A stretch of 64,000 nucleotides of DNA from JAOPZW01 sp963806015 (GCA_963806015.1 CAWDWM010000012.1:367702-431701), one strand, 5' to 3'; shown: positions 39,216 through 47,424, counted from the first letter of the stretch. Translations and numbers: made by a program. The notes: generated by a model not told the origin, from the sequence alone.

Positions 39216-39641
39216 ATGTCCAAGACTCGACGCATCATCGCCGCCACCTGCGCGGTGGCCCTACTCGCCGGCACCGGCGCCGCCATCGCCGCCGATGGCT
39301 CCAGCCAGATCACCGTCCACGCGCCCACGCAGCTGAAGCCCGGCCGGACCGCGCCGTTCGATGCGCCGGGCGTCAAGGCCATCCGCCGCGGCCATCCGAT
39401 TCCCGCCGGCTACGTGCTCGTCGGCCAGCAGGTCGACGTGCAACTCGGCGCCAAGACATCGGGCGCGGCCCTGCGCTTCACCTGTCCCGACAACAAGCGC
39501 CTGAAGACCTTTGGTGTCACCGGCCAGTCCGGCTTCTTCGCCCCGCAGAACTACGGCGACCACCACACGACCAACGTCATGAGCTTCCCGCCGCCGCACC
39601 TGCGGCAGGCGAGCGGGACCGTGTACGCGGTCTGCCGCTGA
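39216..39641 (+). CDS. Small secreted protein
   Basis: The 141-aa product has a signal peptide (MSKTRRIIAATCAVALLAGTGAAIA) and a mature domain with two Cys (RFTCPDNKRL and YAVCR at the end) that could form a disulfide. IPAGYVLVGQQVDV and SGFFAPQNYGDHHT are notable but match no family I know. A good GAGGAG ribosome-binding site lies 5 nt before the ATG, and a strong hairpin terminator follows. Confidence 0.75.
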   Translation: MSKTRRIIAATCAVALLAGTGAAIAADGSSQITVHAPTQLKPGRTAPFDAPGVKAIRRGHPIPAGYVLVGQQVDVQLGAKTSGAALRFTCPDNKRLKTFGVTGQSGFFAPQNYGDHHTTNVMSFPPPHLRQASGTVYAVCR

Positions 39642-39663
39642 GCTCCGAGAGGGGAGGAACCCG

Positions 39664-39690
39664 CCGGGGCGGCGTTACGCGCCGCCCCGG
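39664..39690 (+). terminator. Strong hairpin terminator
   Basis: An 11-bp perfect stem CCGGGGCGGCG/CGCCGCCCCGG with a TTACG loop lies 22 nt after the small secreted-protein stop. It is followed by GTGGGTACCCTTTCC, not a true U-tract. It insulates the secreted protein from the broken monooxygenase gene. Confidence 0.75.
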
Positions 39691-39710
39691 GTGGGTACCC
39701 TTTCCTCCTA

Positions 39711-40252
39711 ATGAATAAGGTTCAACAAGACGTCAGGGTGGCCATCGTCGGCAGCGGCTTCGCCGGGCTGGGGATGGCCATCCGTCTGCGCGAGTCCGGC
39801 ATCGAGGACTTCGTCGTCCTCGAGCGCGCCCACGACGTCGCCGGCACGTGGCGCGACAACAGCTATCCGGCTGCGCCTGCGACGTGCCCTCGCACCTGTA
39901 CTCGTTCTCCTTCGCGCCCAACCCGGAGTGGTCGCGCACGTTCTCGCCGCAGCCCGAGATCCGCGCCTACCTGCGCGACTGCGCCGAGCGCTACGGGGTG
40001 ATGGCGCACATCCGCTTCGGCCACGAACTGCTCGACGCGAGCTGGGACGACGACGCGCGCGTCCAGGAGCGGATGCGCGGCACGGTGTGGACCGAGGGCG
40101 GCTGCGCGAGCTGGTACCTCGACGCCGAGGGGCGCAACACCACGCTGTGGCCGAGCTTCACGTGGCCCTTCCGCGAGCGCACGCGCCGGCTGGAGCCGGC
40201 GCACTACGAACTGCGCGCGGCGCGCCCGCAGCGCGTGCCCGTGGCAGGCTGA
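39711..40252 (+). pseudogene. Flavin-containing monooxygenase remnant (frameshift plus internal deletion)
   Basis: The first frame encodes the FAD-binding start of a Baeyer-Villiger/FMO enzyme (VAIVGSGFAGLGMAI, then AGTWRDNSYP). Near 39871 one base is missing: the expected PGCACDVPSHLYSFSF continues in the next frame and runs on through NPEWSRTFSPQPEIRAYL to HELLDASWDDDA. There it jumps to the C-terminal motif GCASWYLDAEGRNTTLWPSFTWPFR. About 300 residues, including the NADPH site, are absent, so the roughly 180-codon relic cannot be an active enzyme. It lies directly upstream of a TetR gene. Confidence 0.88.
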
Positions 40253-40278
40253 GCCGGCGCGCACGGACGTATCGCTCT

Positions 40279-40296
40279 TGTTACACTGATGTAACA
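40279..40296. promoter_or_regulatory. TetR-type operator and promoter
   Basis: The perfect inverted repeat TGTTACA-CTGA-TGTAACA ends directly at the GTG of the TetR gene; TACACT inside it (40282-40287) is a plausible -10 box. Bound repressor would block its own transcription and that of the coupled MFS gene. Confidence 0.75.
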
Positions 40297-40923
40297 GTGG
40301 CGATGATCGACCAGAGCCTTCTGGAAGGCGCGCATCGCGCGATCGAGCGCTGGGGCTGGCGGCAGGCCACGCTCGAGCGCATCGCGACCGAGGCGGGCGT
40401 CTCGCGCATGACCCTGCATCGTCACGGCATCACGCGCGAGGGCCTGCTGGGCGCGCTGTCCGAGCGCCTCGAGGATGGCTACCGGTCGAGCATGTGGCCC
40501 GCCCTCACCGCGAGCGGCAGCGGCCGCGAGCGCCTCGAGCAGGCGCTGGCCGGCTACTGCGAGGCGGTCGAGACCAACCTCGAGCTCGTGACGGCCCTGG
40601 CCGAGGCCGACCACAACGCGATCTTCCACGAGGAGGGCCCGCGCGGGCTGACCCGGCGGGCCTTCACCGAACCGATCCGGCGCCTGCTGCAGGACGGCGC
40701 GGCCGATGGCTCGCTGGCGGACGGGGACCCCGAGGAGAACGCGACCCTGCTGCTCAACCTCGTCAGCTGGACCTACCGCCACCTGCGCCGCGGCCACGGC
40801 TGGGAGCCCGAGCGCGCTCGCGACGGCGTACTGCGCATCGCGCTGGACGGGGTGGCTTCGCGCCCCCCGACCGAGCCGCCGCTGGGCGCGGAGCCGCCCG
40901 GAGGGGGGACCCCGTGGGCCTGA
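40297..40923 (+). CDS. TetR-family transcriptional regulator
   Basis: The 208-aa protein has an HTH at residues about 8-55 (ATLERIATEAGVSRMTLHRHG) and a C-terminal TetR effector domain. The operator ends at the GTG, giving a leaderless start; an in-frame ATG lies 6 nt on. It overlaps the following MFS gene by 10 bp. Its gene is downstream of a dead flavin monooxygenase, a gene type that such regulators often control, so the regulator may have outlived its original target. Confidence 0.88.
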   Translation: MAMIDQSLLEGAHRAIERWGWRQATLERIATEAGVSRMTLHRHGITREGLLGALSERLEDGYRSSMWPALTASGSGRERLEQALAGYCEAVETNLELVTALAEADHNAIFHEEGPRGLTRRAFTEPIRRLLQDGAADGSLADGDPEENATLLLNLVSWTYRHLRRGHGWEPERARDGVLRIALDGVASRPPTEPPLGAEPPGGGTPWA

Positions 40924-42188
40924 ACGACGGCGCGCTGGACCGCCGCGGGCTGGCCGTGCTCGCCTCCGGGCACGCGTGCGCCGACATGGCGCAGGGCGCG
41001 GTGCCCGCGCTGCTGCCGTTTCTCATCGACCAGCGCGGCCTCTCGTACGGCGCCGCCGCCGCGCTCATCCTCATCACGAGCGTCGGCTCGTCGGCCATCC
41101 AGCCGATCTTCGGCCTGGGCTCCGACCGGCTGGCGCTGCCTTGGCTCATGCCCTTCGGCGTGCTGCTGGCCGGCCTGGGCGTGGCGCTCGTCGGGCTCAC
41201 CTCGAGCTATCCGGCCACCGCCGCCGCCGTGGCGATCAGCGGGCTCGGCGTCGCCGCGTTCCATCCCGAGGGCGCGCGCTTCGCCAACCACGTGAGCGGC
41301 GAGCGCCGTGGCCAGGGCATGAGCTTCTTCTCGCTCGGCGGCAACGCGGGCTTTGCCCTGGGCCCGATCCTCGTCACCCCGCTCGTGCTCCTCCTGGGCC
41401 TCCGCGGGACGCTGCTGCTCGCGGTGCTGCCGACGATCGTCGCGCTCGTGATCGCCCGCGAGCTCGGCCGCCTGCGCCGCGTGGCAGCGGTCAAGTCCGA
41501 GCACGCCGCGCGCGGCGTCGCCCAGGACGATCGCGATCCCGACGACTGGCCCGCCTTCGTGCGCCTCGGCGGCGTCGTCTCGCTGCGCTCGTGCATCTAC
41601 TTCGGCCTGCAGGCCTTCGTGCCCGTCTGGTTCATCCACCACCTCGGAACGGGCAAGGGGGCCGGCGAGGCGGCGCTGACGGCGATGCTCATCGCCGGCG
41701 CGATCGGCACCTACTTCGGCGGGCGCGTCGTCGACCGGCTCGGCCGGCGGCGGCTGGTGGTGGGCTCCACGGCGCTGCTGGTCCCGGTGCTGGCGGCCTT
41801 CGTGCTCTCCCCCTCGGCGCTGGTCGCCGGCCCGCTCGTGGCCGTCGCGGGCTTCGTCATCATCGCGACCTTCTCGGTCTCGGTCGTCATGGGCCAGGAG
41901 TACCTGCCCACGCGCCTCGGCCTCGCCTCGGGCGTGACGATGGGGCTCGCGATCGGCGTCGGCGGCATCGCCGCCGCCGGCATGGGCGCCGTGGCCGACG
42001 CCTTCGGCCTCAGTGCCGTGATGTGGCTGATCGTGGCGATTACGCTGCCGCTGTTCGTCCTGGCGCGCACGTTGCCCGTCACGCGCGCGGAGCGCCGTGC
42101 CCAGGGGCTGGCCGCCGCGCCTAGGCCGAGCGCCGCCGCGCGGCCGGTGCCAGCGCCGGGTTCTGCCAGCCCGCATCCGTCGCGTTGA
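40914..42188 (+). CDS. MFS transporter resembling the fosmidomycin-resistance family
   Basis: The 424-aa protein has 12 predicted membrane segments. Opening ASGHACADMAQGAVPALLPFL and GLGVAAFHPEGARFANHVSG resemble the Fsr (fosmidomycin resistance) branch of MFS exporters. The start GTG has GAGGGGGG 7 nt upstream. It is probably regulated by the overlapping TetR. Its C-terminal Ala/Pro-rich tail overlaps the facing aldo-keto reductase by 68 bp. Confidence 0.85.
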   Translation: MGLNDGALDRRGLAVLASGHACADMAQGAVPALLPFLIDQRGLSYGAAAALILITSVGSSAIQPIFGLGSDRLALPWLMPFGVLLAGLGVALVGLTSSYPATAAAVAISGLGVAAFHPEGARFANHVSGERRGQGMSFFSLGGNAGFALGPILVTPLVLLLGLRGTLLLAVLPTIVALVIARELGRLRRVAAVKSEHAARGVAQDDRDPDDWPAFVRLGGVVSLRSCIYFGLQAFVPVWFIHHLGTGKGAGEAALTAMLIAGAIGTYFGGRVVDRLGRRRLVVGSTALLVPVLAAFVLSPSALVAGPLVAVAGFVIIATFSVSVVMGQEYLPTRLGLASGVTMGLAIGVGGIAAAGMGAVADAFGLSAVMWLIVAITLPLFVLARTLPVTRAERRAQGLAAAPRPSAAARPVPAPGSASPHPSR

Positions 42189-43149
42189 GGTTCGTCCCGG
42201 GCGGGACGATCTCGTCGATGCGATCCAGGACGTCGCCGGACAGCGTCACGTCGGCGGCGCCGAGCTGGGAGTCGAGCTGCTCCATGGTGCGCGGGCCGAT
42301 GATGGCGGCGGTGATCGCCGGGTGGCGCAGGACGAAGGCCAGGGCCATGTCGATGAGCGACAGCCCCGCCTCCTCGGCGAGCTGCGCCAACGCGTCGGCG
42401 GCCTCGAGCTTGGCCTGGTTGCCGGGCAGCGACATGTCGTAGCGCTGGGGGATGCGCTGCGCGCGGTGCGACTCGGGGAGGTCCTGGCCCTTGCGATAGC
42501 GCCCGGTCAGCCAGCCGCCGGCCAGCGGGCTCCACGGGATGACGCCCATGCCGTGGCGCTGACACGTCGGCAGCACGTCGGCCTCGACGCCGCGCACGAG
42601 GATCGAGTACGGCGGCTGCTCGCAGACGAAGCGCTCGCGCCCGCGGCGCTCGGCCATCCACTGGGCCTCGACGATCGCGCTCGGCGGGAAGGTCGAGCTG
42701 CCGATGTAGCGCACCTTGCCCGCCCGCACGAGGTCGGTCAGCGCGCCGAGCGTCTCGTCGATGTCGGTATCGAGCTCAGGGCGATGGATCTGGTAGAGGT
42801 CGATCCAGTCGGTGCCCAGGCGGCGCAGGCTGTTCTCGACCTCGGCGATGATCCAACGGCGCGAGTTGCCGAACTGGTTGGGGTCGTCGCCCATCGTCCC
42901 GTGCACCTTGGTGGCGAGGAAGACGTTGTCGCGCCGCCCGCCGGCCAGCGCCTTGCCGACGATCTCCTCGGACTCGCCGCGCGCGTAGACGTCGGCGGTG
43001 TCGATGAAGTTGATGCCCGCGTCCAGCGCGCGGTGGATGATCGCGATCGACTCGTCGTGGTCGGTGTTGCCCCAGGCGCCGAACATCATGGCCCCGAGGC
43101 ACAGCGGGCTGACCTTGACTCCGGTCCTGCCGAACGTGCGTAGTTGCAT
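42121..43149 (-). CDS. Aldo-keto reductase
   Basis: The 342-aa TIM-barrel oxidoreductase has the catalytic set Asp/Tyr/Lys/His: NFIDTADVYARGESEEIVGKAL, FLATKVHG, and IDLYQIHRP. It resembles the YdbC/PdxI-like or AKR11-type branch that reduces aldehydes with NADPH. The start is ATG (MQLRTFG); a TTG two codons earlier is possible. It is convergent with the MFS gene, and the first bases of the facing pseudogene overlap its start. Confidence 0.9.
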   Translation of the reverse strand: MQLRTFGRTGVKVSPLCLGAMMFGAWGNTDHDESIAIIHRALDAGINFIDTADVYARGESEEIVGKALAGGRRDNVFLATKVHGTMGDDPNQFGNSRRWIIAEVENSLRRLGTDWIDLYQIHRPELDTDIDETLGALTDLVRAGKVRYIGSSTFPPSAIVEAQWMAERRGRERFVCEQPPYSILVRGVEADVLPTCQRHGMGVIPWSPLAGGWLTGRYRKGQDLPESHRAQRIPQRYDMSLPGNQAKLEAADALAQLAEEAGLSLIDMALAFVLRHPAITAAIIGPRTMEQLDSQLGAADVTLSGDVLDRIDEIVPPGTNLNATDAGWQNPALAPAARRRSA

Positions 43150-43576
43150 GGTCAAGGATGCTACGCAGATGGGCTCTCAAGCCTCCGTCGGCCTGCTCGG
43201 CCTGGGCGCCCTCGGCGAGATCTGCTGCGGGCATCTCGTGCGCGCCTTTCCCGGGCTGCGCGTCTTCGATCTCGACGCGGACAAGGTCGCCCGCGCCGTC
43301 GACCGCGGCGCGACCGCGGCGGCGAGTGCCCGCGAGCTCGGGACGGCGTGCGAGGTCGTGGTGGTACGTCGGCCCGCGCGTCGCGCGCGGCAACGTCGCG
43401 CCGGGCTTCACGGTCGAGCTGCAGCTCACGGACCATCGCCTCGCCGCCGCGTTCCGCTACCCCTCAATGCGCTGGCGATCGACGCATGGGAGCGCCTGCG
43501 CGCTCAGGGGCGCGGCGCCAACGACGTCACCGATGCCGTCTTCTTCAGTGCAGAGCAGGCTCGTCGGGACCTTGGA
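43148..43576 (+). pseudogene. Beta-hydroxyacid dehydrogenase (6-phosphogluconate/HIBADH type) remnant
   Basis: The Rossmann start SVGLLGLGALGEICCGHLV and FDLDADKVARAVDRGA are intact to about codon 75 (VVVV). A frame change then leads to GNVAPGFTVELQLTDHRLAAAF, from near the family's C-terminus, and near 43464 the frame returns to that of the start for LNALAIDAWERLRAQGRGANDVTDAVFFSAEQAR. So there are two opposed frameshifts and a loss of about 100-130 residues that would hold the catalytic Lys region. Normal members are about 290 aa. Confidence 0.82.
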
Positions 43577-43784
43577 CCCCGGCCCGCGCCCACGGATCGC
43601 GCACCAGCCGACGCTCACGGGCCGCCGCAGCGCTGAAGAGCTGCATCCCCGCGGTCTCGGCGGCGGCGGGGCTGAGCGCGGCGATCCGGAAGCGCTCGGT
43701 GCGCTGGACCTCGACCAGCGTGCCGTGCTGCTCGCCCGGCTCCGCGCACAGCGCTCCGACTTCGACAAGGAAGGCATCGATCAT
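43545..43784 (-). CDS. Hypothetical 79-aa protein
   Basis: Not recognised. The frame has mostly G or C third positions, like real genes here, and encodes a soluble alpha/beta piece (MIDAFLVEVGALCAEPGEQ, then GTLVEVQRTERFRIAALSP). It is antisense to the end of the dehydrogenase remnant. It has neither a ribosome-binding site nor a clear promoter, so it may be chance coding potential or a fragment of an old gene. Confidence 0.3.
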   Translation of the reverse strand: MIDAFLVEVGALCAEPGEQHGTLVEVQRTERFRIAALSPAAAETAGMQLFSAAAARERRLVRDPWARAGVQGPDEPALH

Positions 43785-43867
43785 GCCGCGAGCATCGCCG
43801 GTGGCGCCGGGGCGGCGCTCCGCCCGGCGGTCCAAACCGGCGGGTGACGGCGCCGACCGGTGGTCCA

Positions 43868-43889
43868 GCGGGGTACGTTCGTACCCCGC
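43868..43889. repeat. Perfect 10-bp palindrome
   Basis: GCGGGGTACG-TT-CGTACCCCGC, with only two bases at the centre, lies 91 bp before the transglycosylase start. It could be a regulator binding site or a hairpin in the mRNA leader. No partner site was seen elsewhere in the window. Confidence 0.5.
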
Positions 43890-43980
43890 ATGATGCCGTG
43901 CAAGCGTGCCTCCCCGGCGCGCGCGTCGCTAGCGTCCTGGCTGGACCGGCCCCCCGGCGGTCCGCTGTGTCGCCGTTCTC

Positions 43981-45009
43981 ATGCGCCGCCGCACTCTTCC
44001 GACACGCCATCCGGCGATGATCGCCGTCGTCCTCCTGCTCGCCGTTGCCGGCGCCGGCGGGGCGACCCACCTCGCCGCGGCACAGGACCCCGGGAGCCTG
44101 CGCCAGCACATCGACCGCCAGAAGGGCCGCGAGCGCCAGCTCGCCTCGGCCGCGGCGCGCCTCGGGCGCCTGGAGCGCGCGACCGCGCGGGCGGTCGACG
44201 TCCTCTCGACGCGCCTGGCCCAGGCCCAGGGCGACCTCGCGCGCTGGCAGGCGCGCCTGGCCGAGACCCAGCGCGAGCTGCGCGCCACCCGCGAGCGCCT
44301 GGTGCGACTGCGCGCGCGGCTCGCGGAGAGCCGCCAGGCGCTGGCGACGATGCTGCGCCAGCGCTACACGGCCAATCGGCCCGACGTCGTCTCGGTCGTG
44401 CTCGACGCCAAGGGCTTCGCCGATGTGCTCGAGCGCATCGAGTTCCTGCGGCGCGTGCAGCACAGCGACACCCTGATCGTCGATGCCGTGCGCCGCGGGC
44501 GCGACGACGCCCGCCACGACGAGCGCATCCTCGCCGCGCTCGAGCCGCGCCAGCGCGAGCAGACCGCCGCCGTGCGCAGTCAGCGCGACGGCCTGGCGCG
44601 CATGACCGCCGCGCTGCAGGCGCGGCGCACGGCGCTGGCCCAAGCGCGCGCCGCGCGGCTGGCGGCCCTGGCCAACACCGTCGCGTCGCGGCGCCGCGCC
44701 CAGCACGAGCTCACGCGACTGCTGGCGGTGCAGGCGCGCGCGGCCGCGGCCCGCGGCCCGGGCGGTCCCTGGGCGATCCCGTGGCCGATCGTCGAGTGCG
44801 AGTCGGGCGGGCAGAACCTGCCTCCCAACAGCGCGAGCGCTTCGGGCTACTACCAGATGCTCGACAGCACCTGGCATGGCCTCGGCGGCAGCACCCCGCA
44901 CGCCTACCAGGCGTCAAAGGCCGAGCAGGATCGGCGCGCCGCGACGCTGTGGGCCGGTGGAGCGGGCGCGCACAACTGGGTCTGCGCCGCGCTCGTCGGC
45001 GCCGCCTGA
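43981..45009 (+). CDS. Secreted coiled-coil protein with C-terminal transglycosylase-like domain
   Basis: The 342-aa protein has a signal/anchor segment (AMIAVVLLLAVAGAGGATHLA), a long charged coiled coil at about residues 38-250 (Arg/Glu/Leu-rich, resembling PcsB/FtsX-activated hydrolases), and a C-terminal lysozyme-like domain IVECESGGQNLPPNSASASGYYQM, the transglycosylase/Rpf-type fold with catalytic Glu in ECESGG. It is predicted to act on peptidoglycan outside the membrane. A perfect palindrome precedes it. Confidence 0.85.
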   Translation: MRRRTLPTRHPAMIAVVLLLAVAGAGGATHLAAAQDPGSLRQHIDRQKGRERQLASAAARLGRLERATARAVDVLSTRLAQAQGDLARWQARLAETQRELRATRERLVRLRARLAESRQALATMLRQRYTANRPDVVSVVLDAKGFADVLERIEFLRRVQHSDTLIVDAVRRGRDDARHDERILAALEPRQREQTAAVRSQRDGLARMTAALQARRTALAQARAARLAALANTVASRRRAQHELTRLLAVQARAAAARGPGGPWAIPWPIVECESGGQNLPPNSASASGYYQMLDSTWHGLGGSTPHAYQASKAEQDRRAATLWAGGAGAHNWVCAALVGAA

Positions 45010-45087
45010 CGGTCGACCTGCGGTCGAACGATCTTGGACGCGCCGTCGCTATGGCGGGGCCGTCACGTCGCCGACGATGTGACGTAC

Positions 45088-45264
45088 ATGGATGACGTGG
45101 TCCGGCTGATAGACGGCGACCCCACCTCGCTGGAGGCACGAGTCGCCCGCATGCTCGATCGCGTCGGCGGCGATTGGCGCGTGGCGCGCTTCACCTACTG
45201 GTACACCGGGCGCCCGCCGATCCATGAGGCATTGCTCGTGCGCCCGCCGGCGTCGTCCGGCTGA
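45088..45264 (+). CDS. Small hypothetical protein
   Basis: This 58-aa frame opens MDDVVRLIDGDPTSLEARVARMLDRVGGDWRVARFTYWYTGRPPIHEALLV. It is hydrophilic and of high GC3, with no known family. A GTG at 45079 is another start. A dispersed repeat begins at its last codons. Confidence 0.45.
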   Translation: MDDVVRLIDGDPTSLEARVARMLDRVGGDWRVARFTYWYTGRPPIHEALLVRPPASSG

Positions 45265-45385
45265 CCCGCCTGCGCGGAGGGGCGCCGCAAAACAGCATCA
45301 CCGAGCGATGGGAGGTGCCCCGGACTCCCTTCCCCTCGGTGCTGCTGTTCGCGCCGCGCAGAACCACAAGCGCAGAGCGGACGAC
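45252..45385. repeat. Dispersed intergenic repeat, two facing copies (C)
   Basis: The left copy (45252-45305) reads GTCGTCCG, a GCGC-rich middle, AACAGCATCACCGAG. The right copy (45325-45385), on the other strand, reads the same order and is the closest match to copy B (22 identical bases at its gene-proximal end, plus the core and GGAAGGGAG with few changes). Both lie directly after gene ends in the convergent gap between the 58-aa gene and the DedA gene, so the gap is a large imperfect inverted repeat. Confidence 0.65.
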
Positions 45386-46129
45386 CTACCGGCCTGCCCG
45401 CGCCTGGCGGTGCGCGCGGAGCGCCAGCACCCCCGCGATCACCACCGCGACCGCCAGCGCGCCATGGGTCAGCGTGTGCGCGGCGGACGCGAAGGACTCG
45501 TGGAAGGCGTAGCCGACGAGCGTGAAGGCCGTCGCCCACAGCGCGGTGCCGAGCAGGCTCCAGGGCAGGAAGCTGCGCAGGCGCATGCCAGACGCCCCGG
45601 CGAGGAACGGGGCGACCGCGCGCACGATCCCGATGAAGCGCCCGACGAGGATCGCCTTGGGGCCGTGACGGTCGAAGAACGTCTCGACGCTCTCCAGGCG
45701 CGCGGCACTGATGCCCACGCGCGGACCGCGCGTGATCAGGAAGCTCCGGCCGAGGCGCTGGCCGAGGGCGAAGCTCGCGAGGTCGCCGAGCGCCGCGGCC
45801 AGCCAGGCGACGAGGATGATCGGGCCCAGGTCGACGCCGCCCTCGGCGGCGACGACGCCGCCCAGCACGATCGCCGTCTCACCGGGTGCGACGAGGCCGA
45901 CGAAGGCGCCGGTCTCCAGGAAGGCGAGCGCGGCGACGAGCGCGTAGGTCCAGGGGCCGAGGGTGTCGGAGAGGTCGGTGAGGAAGCCCTCGAGGTCGGG
46001 CAGGCGCACGACGCCCGTCGTGACGAGGCCGAAGGCGACGGCGGCGAGCGCGGCGAACGCCAGCAGGCCGCGCGGTACCCGCGTGGGCTCCGCCGGCAGC
46101 GCCGGCGACGTCGCCGGACGCAGTCTCAT
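45386..46129 (-). CDS. DedA/VTT-family membrane protein
   Basis: The 247-aa integral membrane protein has about five segments. The signature is LETGAFVGLVAPGETAIVLGG near residue 70, ALGDLASFALGQRLGRSFL, FFDRHGPKAILVGRFIGIVRAVAPFLAG and the following Pro-containing loop. DedA proteins move undecaprenyl- or other phospholipids across the membrane and affect envelope stability. It is translationally coupled (ATGA) with the upstream YbhN-like gene. Confidence 0.93.
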   Translation of the reverse strand: MRLRPATSPALPAEPTRVPRGLLAFAALAAVAFGLVTTGVVRLPDLEGFLTDLSDTLGPWTYALVAALAFLETGAFVGLVAPGETAIVLGGVVAAEGGVDLGPIILVAWLAAALGDLASFALGQRLGRSFLITRGPRVGISAARLESVETFFDRHGPKAILVGRFIGIVRAVAPFLAGASGMRLRSFLPWSLLGTALWATAFTLVGYAFHESFASAAHTLTHGALAVAVVIAGVLALRAHRQARAGR

Positions 46130-47223
46130 GCGGCCAGCAGCGCGGGCTCGGGGCACGGGCGCGACGTGCGCGCGACCGGCACCGGAGCGGGCGTCGGCTC
46201 GGCCGGAGCGTCCTCTTGGCTCCAGCGCGTCATCGTCCGGCGCAGCGAGCCGAGGGCGACGAGGCCGATCGGCGCGGGCAGCCAGATGGCGATCGCGCGA
46301 TAGGCCAGCACCGAGACGAGCGCCAGGTCGGCCGGGACGGCGAAGGCGACGAGGACGCCGACGATGCCGCCGCTCACGGCCCCGGGAATCGGGATCGTGT
46401 TGCCGACCTGGCCGACGAAGTAGGCGAGCACGACGACCGCGAACGGCGGCGGCGGACCGAAGGCGTGGAGCATCGCCCACAGGACCGCGGCGTCGAACGT
46501 CCACCAGGCGAGGGCCCCGAGCAGCCGCAGATCGGCGGAGCGCACGTGGACGATCGCGTCGCGGATGGCCTCGCCGAAGACGTCGGCCGCGGCGTACAGG
46601 CGCGCGGCACGACGCGGCGCGGTCTTCGGGCGGCGCGCGCCGAGCGCCAGCGCGGCGACGATGGCCAGCGTGGCGGCGGCCGCCGGGATGGCGCTGAGGG
46701 CCAGCGGCCCGTCGGCGTGCGCGAGCCCGAGCGCGATCACGCCGCCCGAGACGGCGATGGCGCCCAGGAAGATCGAGTAGAGGACGATCAGGAAGCCCAG
46801 CAGCGTGCGGGTCGCGCTGCGCGAGCCCAGCCCGGCCCGCCGCAGGGCCCACACCGTCAGTGCTGCGCCGCCCACGCCGCCGGTCGGCAGCAGCCGCGTG
46901 GCGGCCGCCCCGCCGAGCGTCACCTGCGTGCTCTCGCGCAGTCCGAGGCGCGTTGTGGCGCGGCTGCCGACCAGCCAGAACAGGGCGACGTAGCCGGCGA
47001 AGGAGAGCAGCTCGAAGACGGCGCCGCCGATGACCCAGCGCGGATCGGCATCGAGCGCGCGGCGCAGCGCGTGAGCAAAAGCGTGCAGCGGACCGCCCGC
47101 CACGACGATCGCGACCGCGGCCGCCGCCGCCAGTCCGGCGGGCACGGCGGCCCGGCGCGCGAGTGCGCGCACGTCAACGGCCGGGACGGCGAATTCGGTG
47201 TCGGGCTGGCTGAGGGAGGACAT
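46126..47223 (-). CDS. YbhN/lysylphosphatidylglycerol-synthase-TM-like membrane protein
   Basis: The 365-aa protein has seven to eight membrane segments and lacks the soluble transferase domain of MprF. Motifs include LLPTGGVGGAALTVWALRR, FVGQVGNTIPIPGAVSGGIVGVLVAF (the family's Pro-Gly-rich signature), and YRAIAIWLPAPIGLVALGSLRR. Such UPF0104 proteins are probable lipid flippases. Start: ATG (MSSLSQPDTEF). It is the first gene of a pair with DedA; a second paralogue lies at 52.5 kb. Confidence 0.85.
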   Translation of the reverse strand: MSSLSQPDTEFAVPAVDVRALARRAAVPAGLAAAAAVAIVVAGGPLHAFAHALRRALDADPRWVIGGAVFELLSFAGYVALFWLVGSRATTRLGLRESTQVTLGGAAATRLLPTGGVGGAALTVWALRRAGLGSRSATRTLLGFLIVLYSIFLGAIAVSGGVIALGLAHADGPLALSAIPAAAATLAIVAALALGARRPKTAPRRAARLYAAADVFGEAIRDAIVHVRSADLRLLGALAWWTFDAAVLWAMLHAFGPPPPFAVVVLAYFVGQVGNTIPIPGAVSGGIVGVLVAFAVPADLALVSVLAYRAIAIWLPAPIGLVALGSLRRTMTRWSQEDAPAEPTPAPVPVARTSRPCPEPALLAA

Positions 47224-47247
47224 CAGGATTACTGTCGGGCCGCGCGT

Positions 47248-47264
47248 CCCAGCGTTTCGCTGGG
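47248..47264. promoter_or_regulatory. 7-bp hairpin in the upstream leader
   Basis: CCCAGCG-TTT-CGCTGGG lies 24 nt before the YbhN-like start on that gene's strand. It could be a leader hairpin or, in the other direction, a terminator-like stem followed by CCTTCTT. Confidence 0.4.
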
Positions 47265-47285
47265 CCTTCTTACGTGTCGAAGCCC

Positions 47286-47424
47286 GGAGCGGATGCACGC
47301 GGGCCCTGATACGACGACTCGAAGTATCCGGCCGGTCGCCGGCCCCTACAGCGGGGGTATCCACCGACCCGGGGTACGGCGAGCCGCACCCCCCCGCGTA
47401 TCAGCGCAGGGCCCGATCCGCTCC
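47286..47424. repeat. Long interrupted inverted repeat between divergent genes
   Basis: The left arm is GGAGCGGAT, 6 nt, GGGCCC, TGATACG (47286-47313); the right arm is CGTATCA, 5 nt, GGGCCC, 1 nt, ATCCGCTCC (47397-47424). The 83-bp centre carries CGGCCGGTCGCCGGCC and CCCGGGGTACGG. It may be a control region for the two genes or a relic of a small mobile element. Confidence 0.5.
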
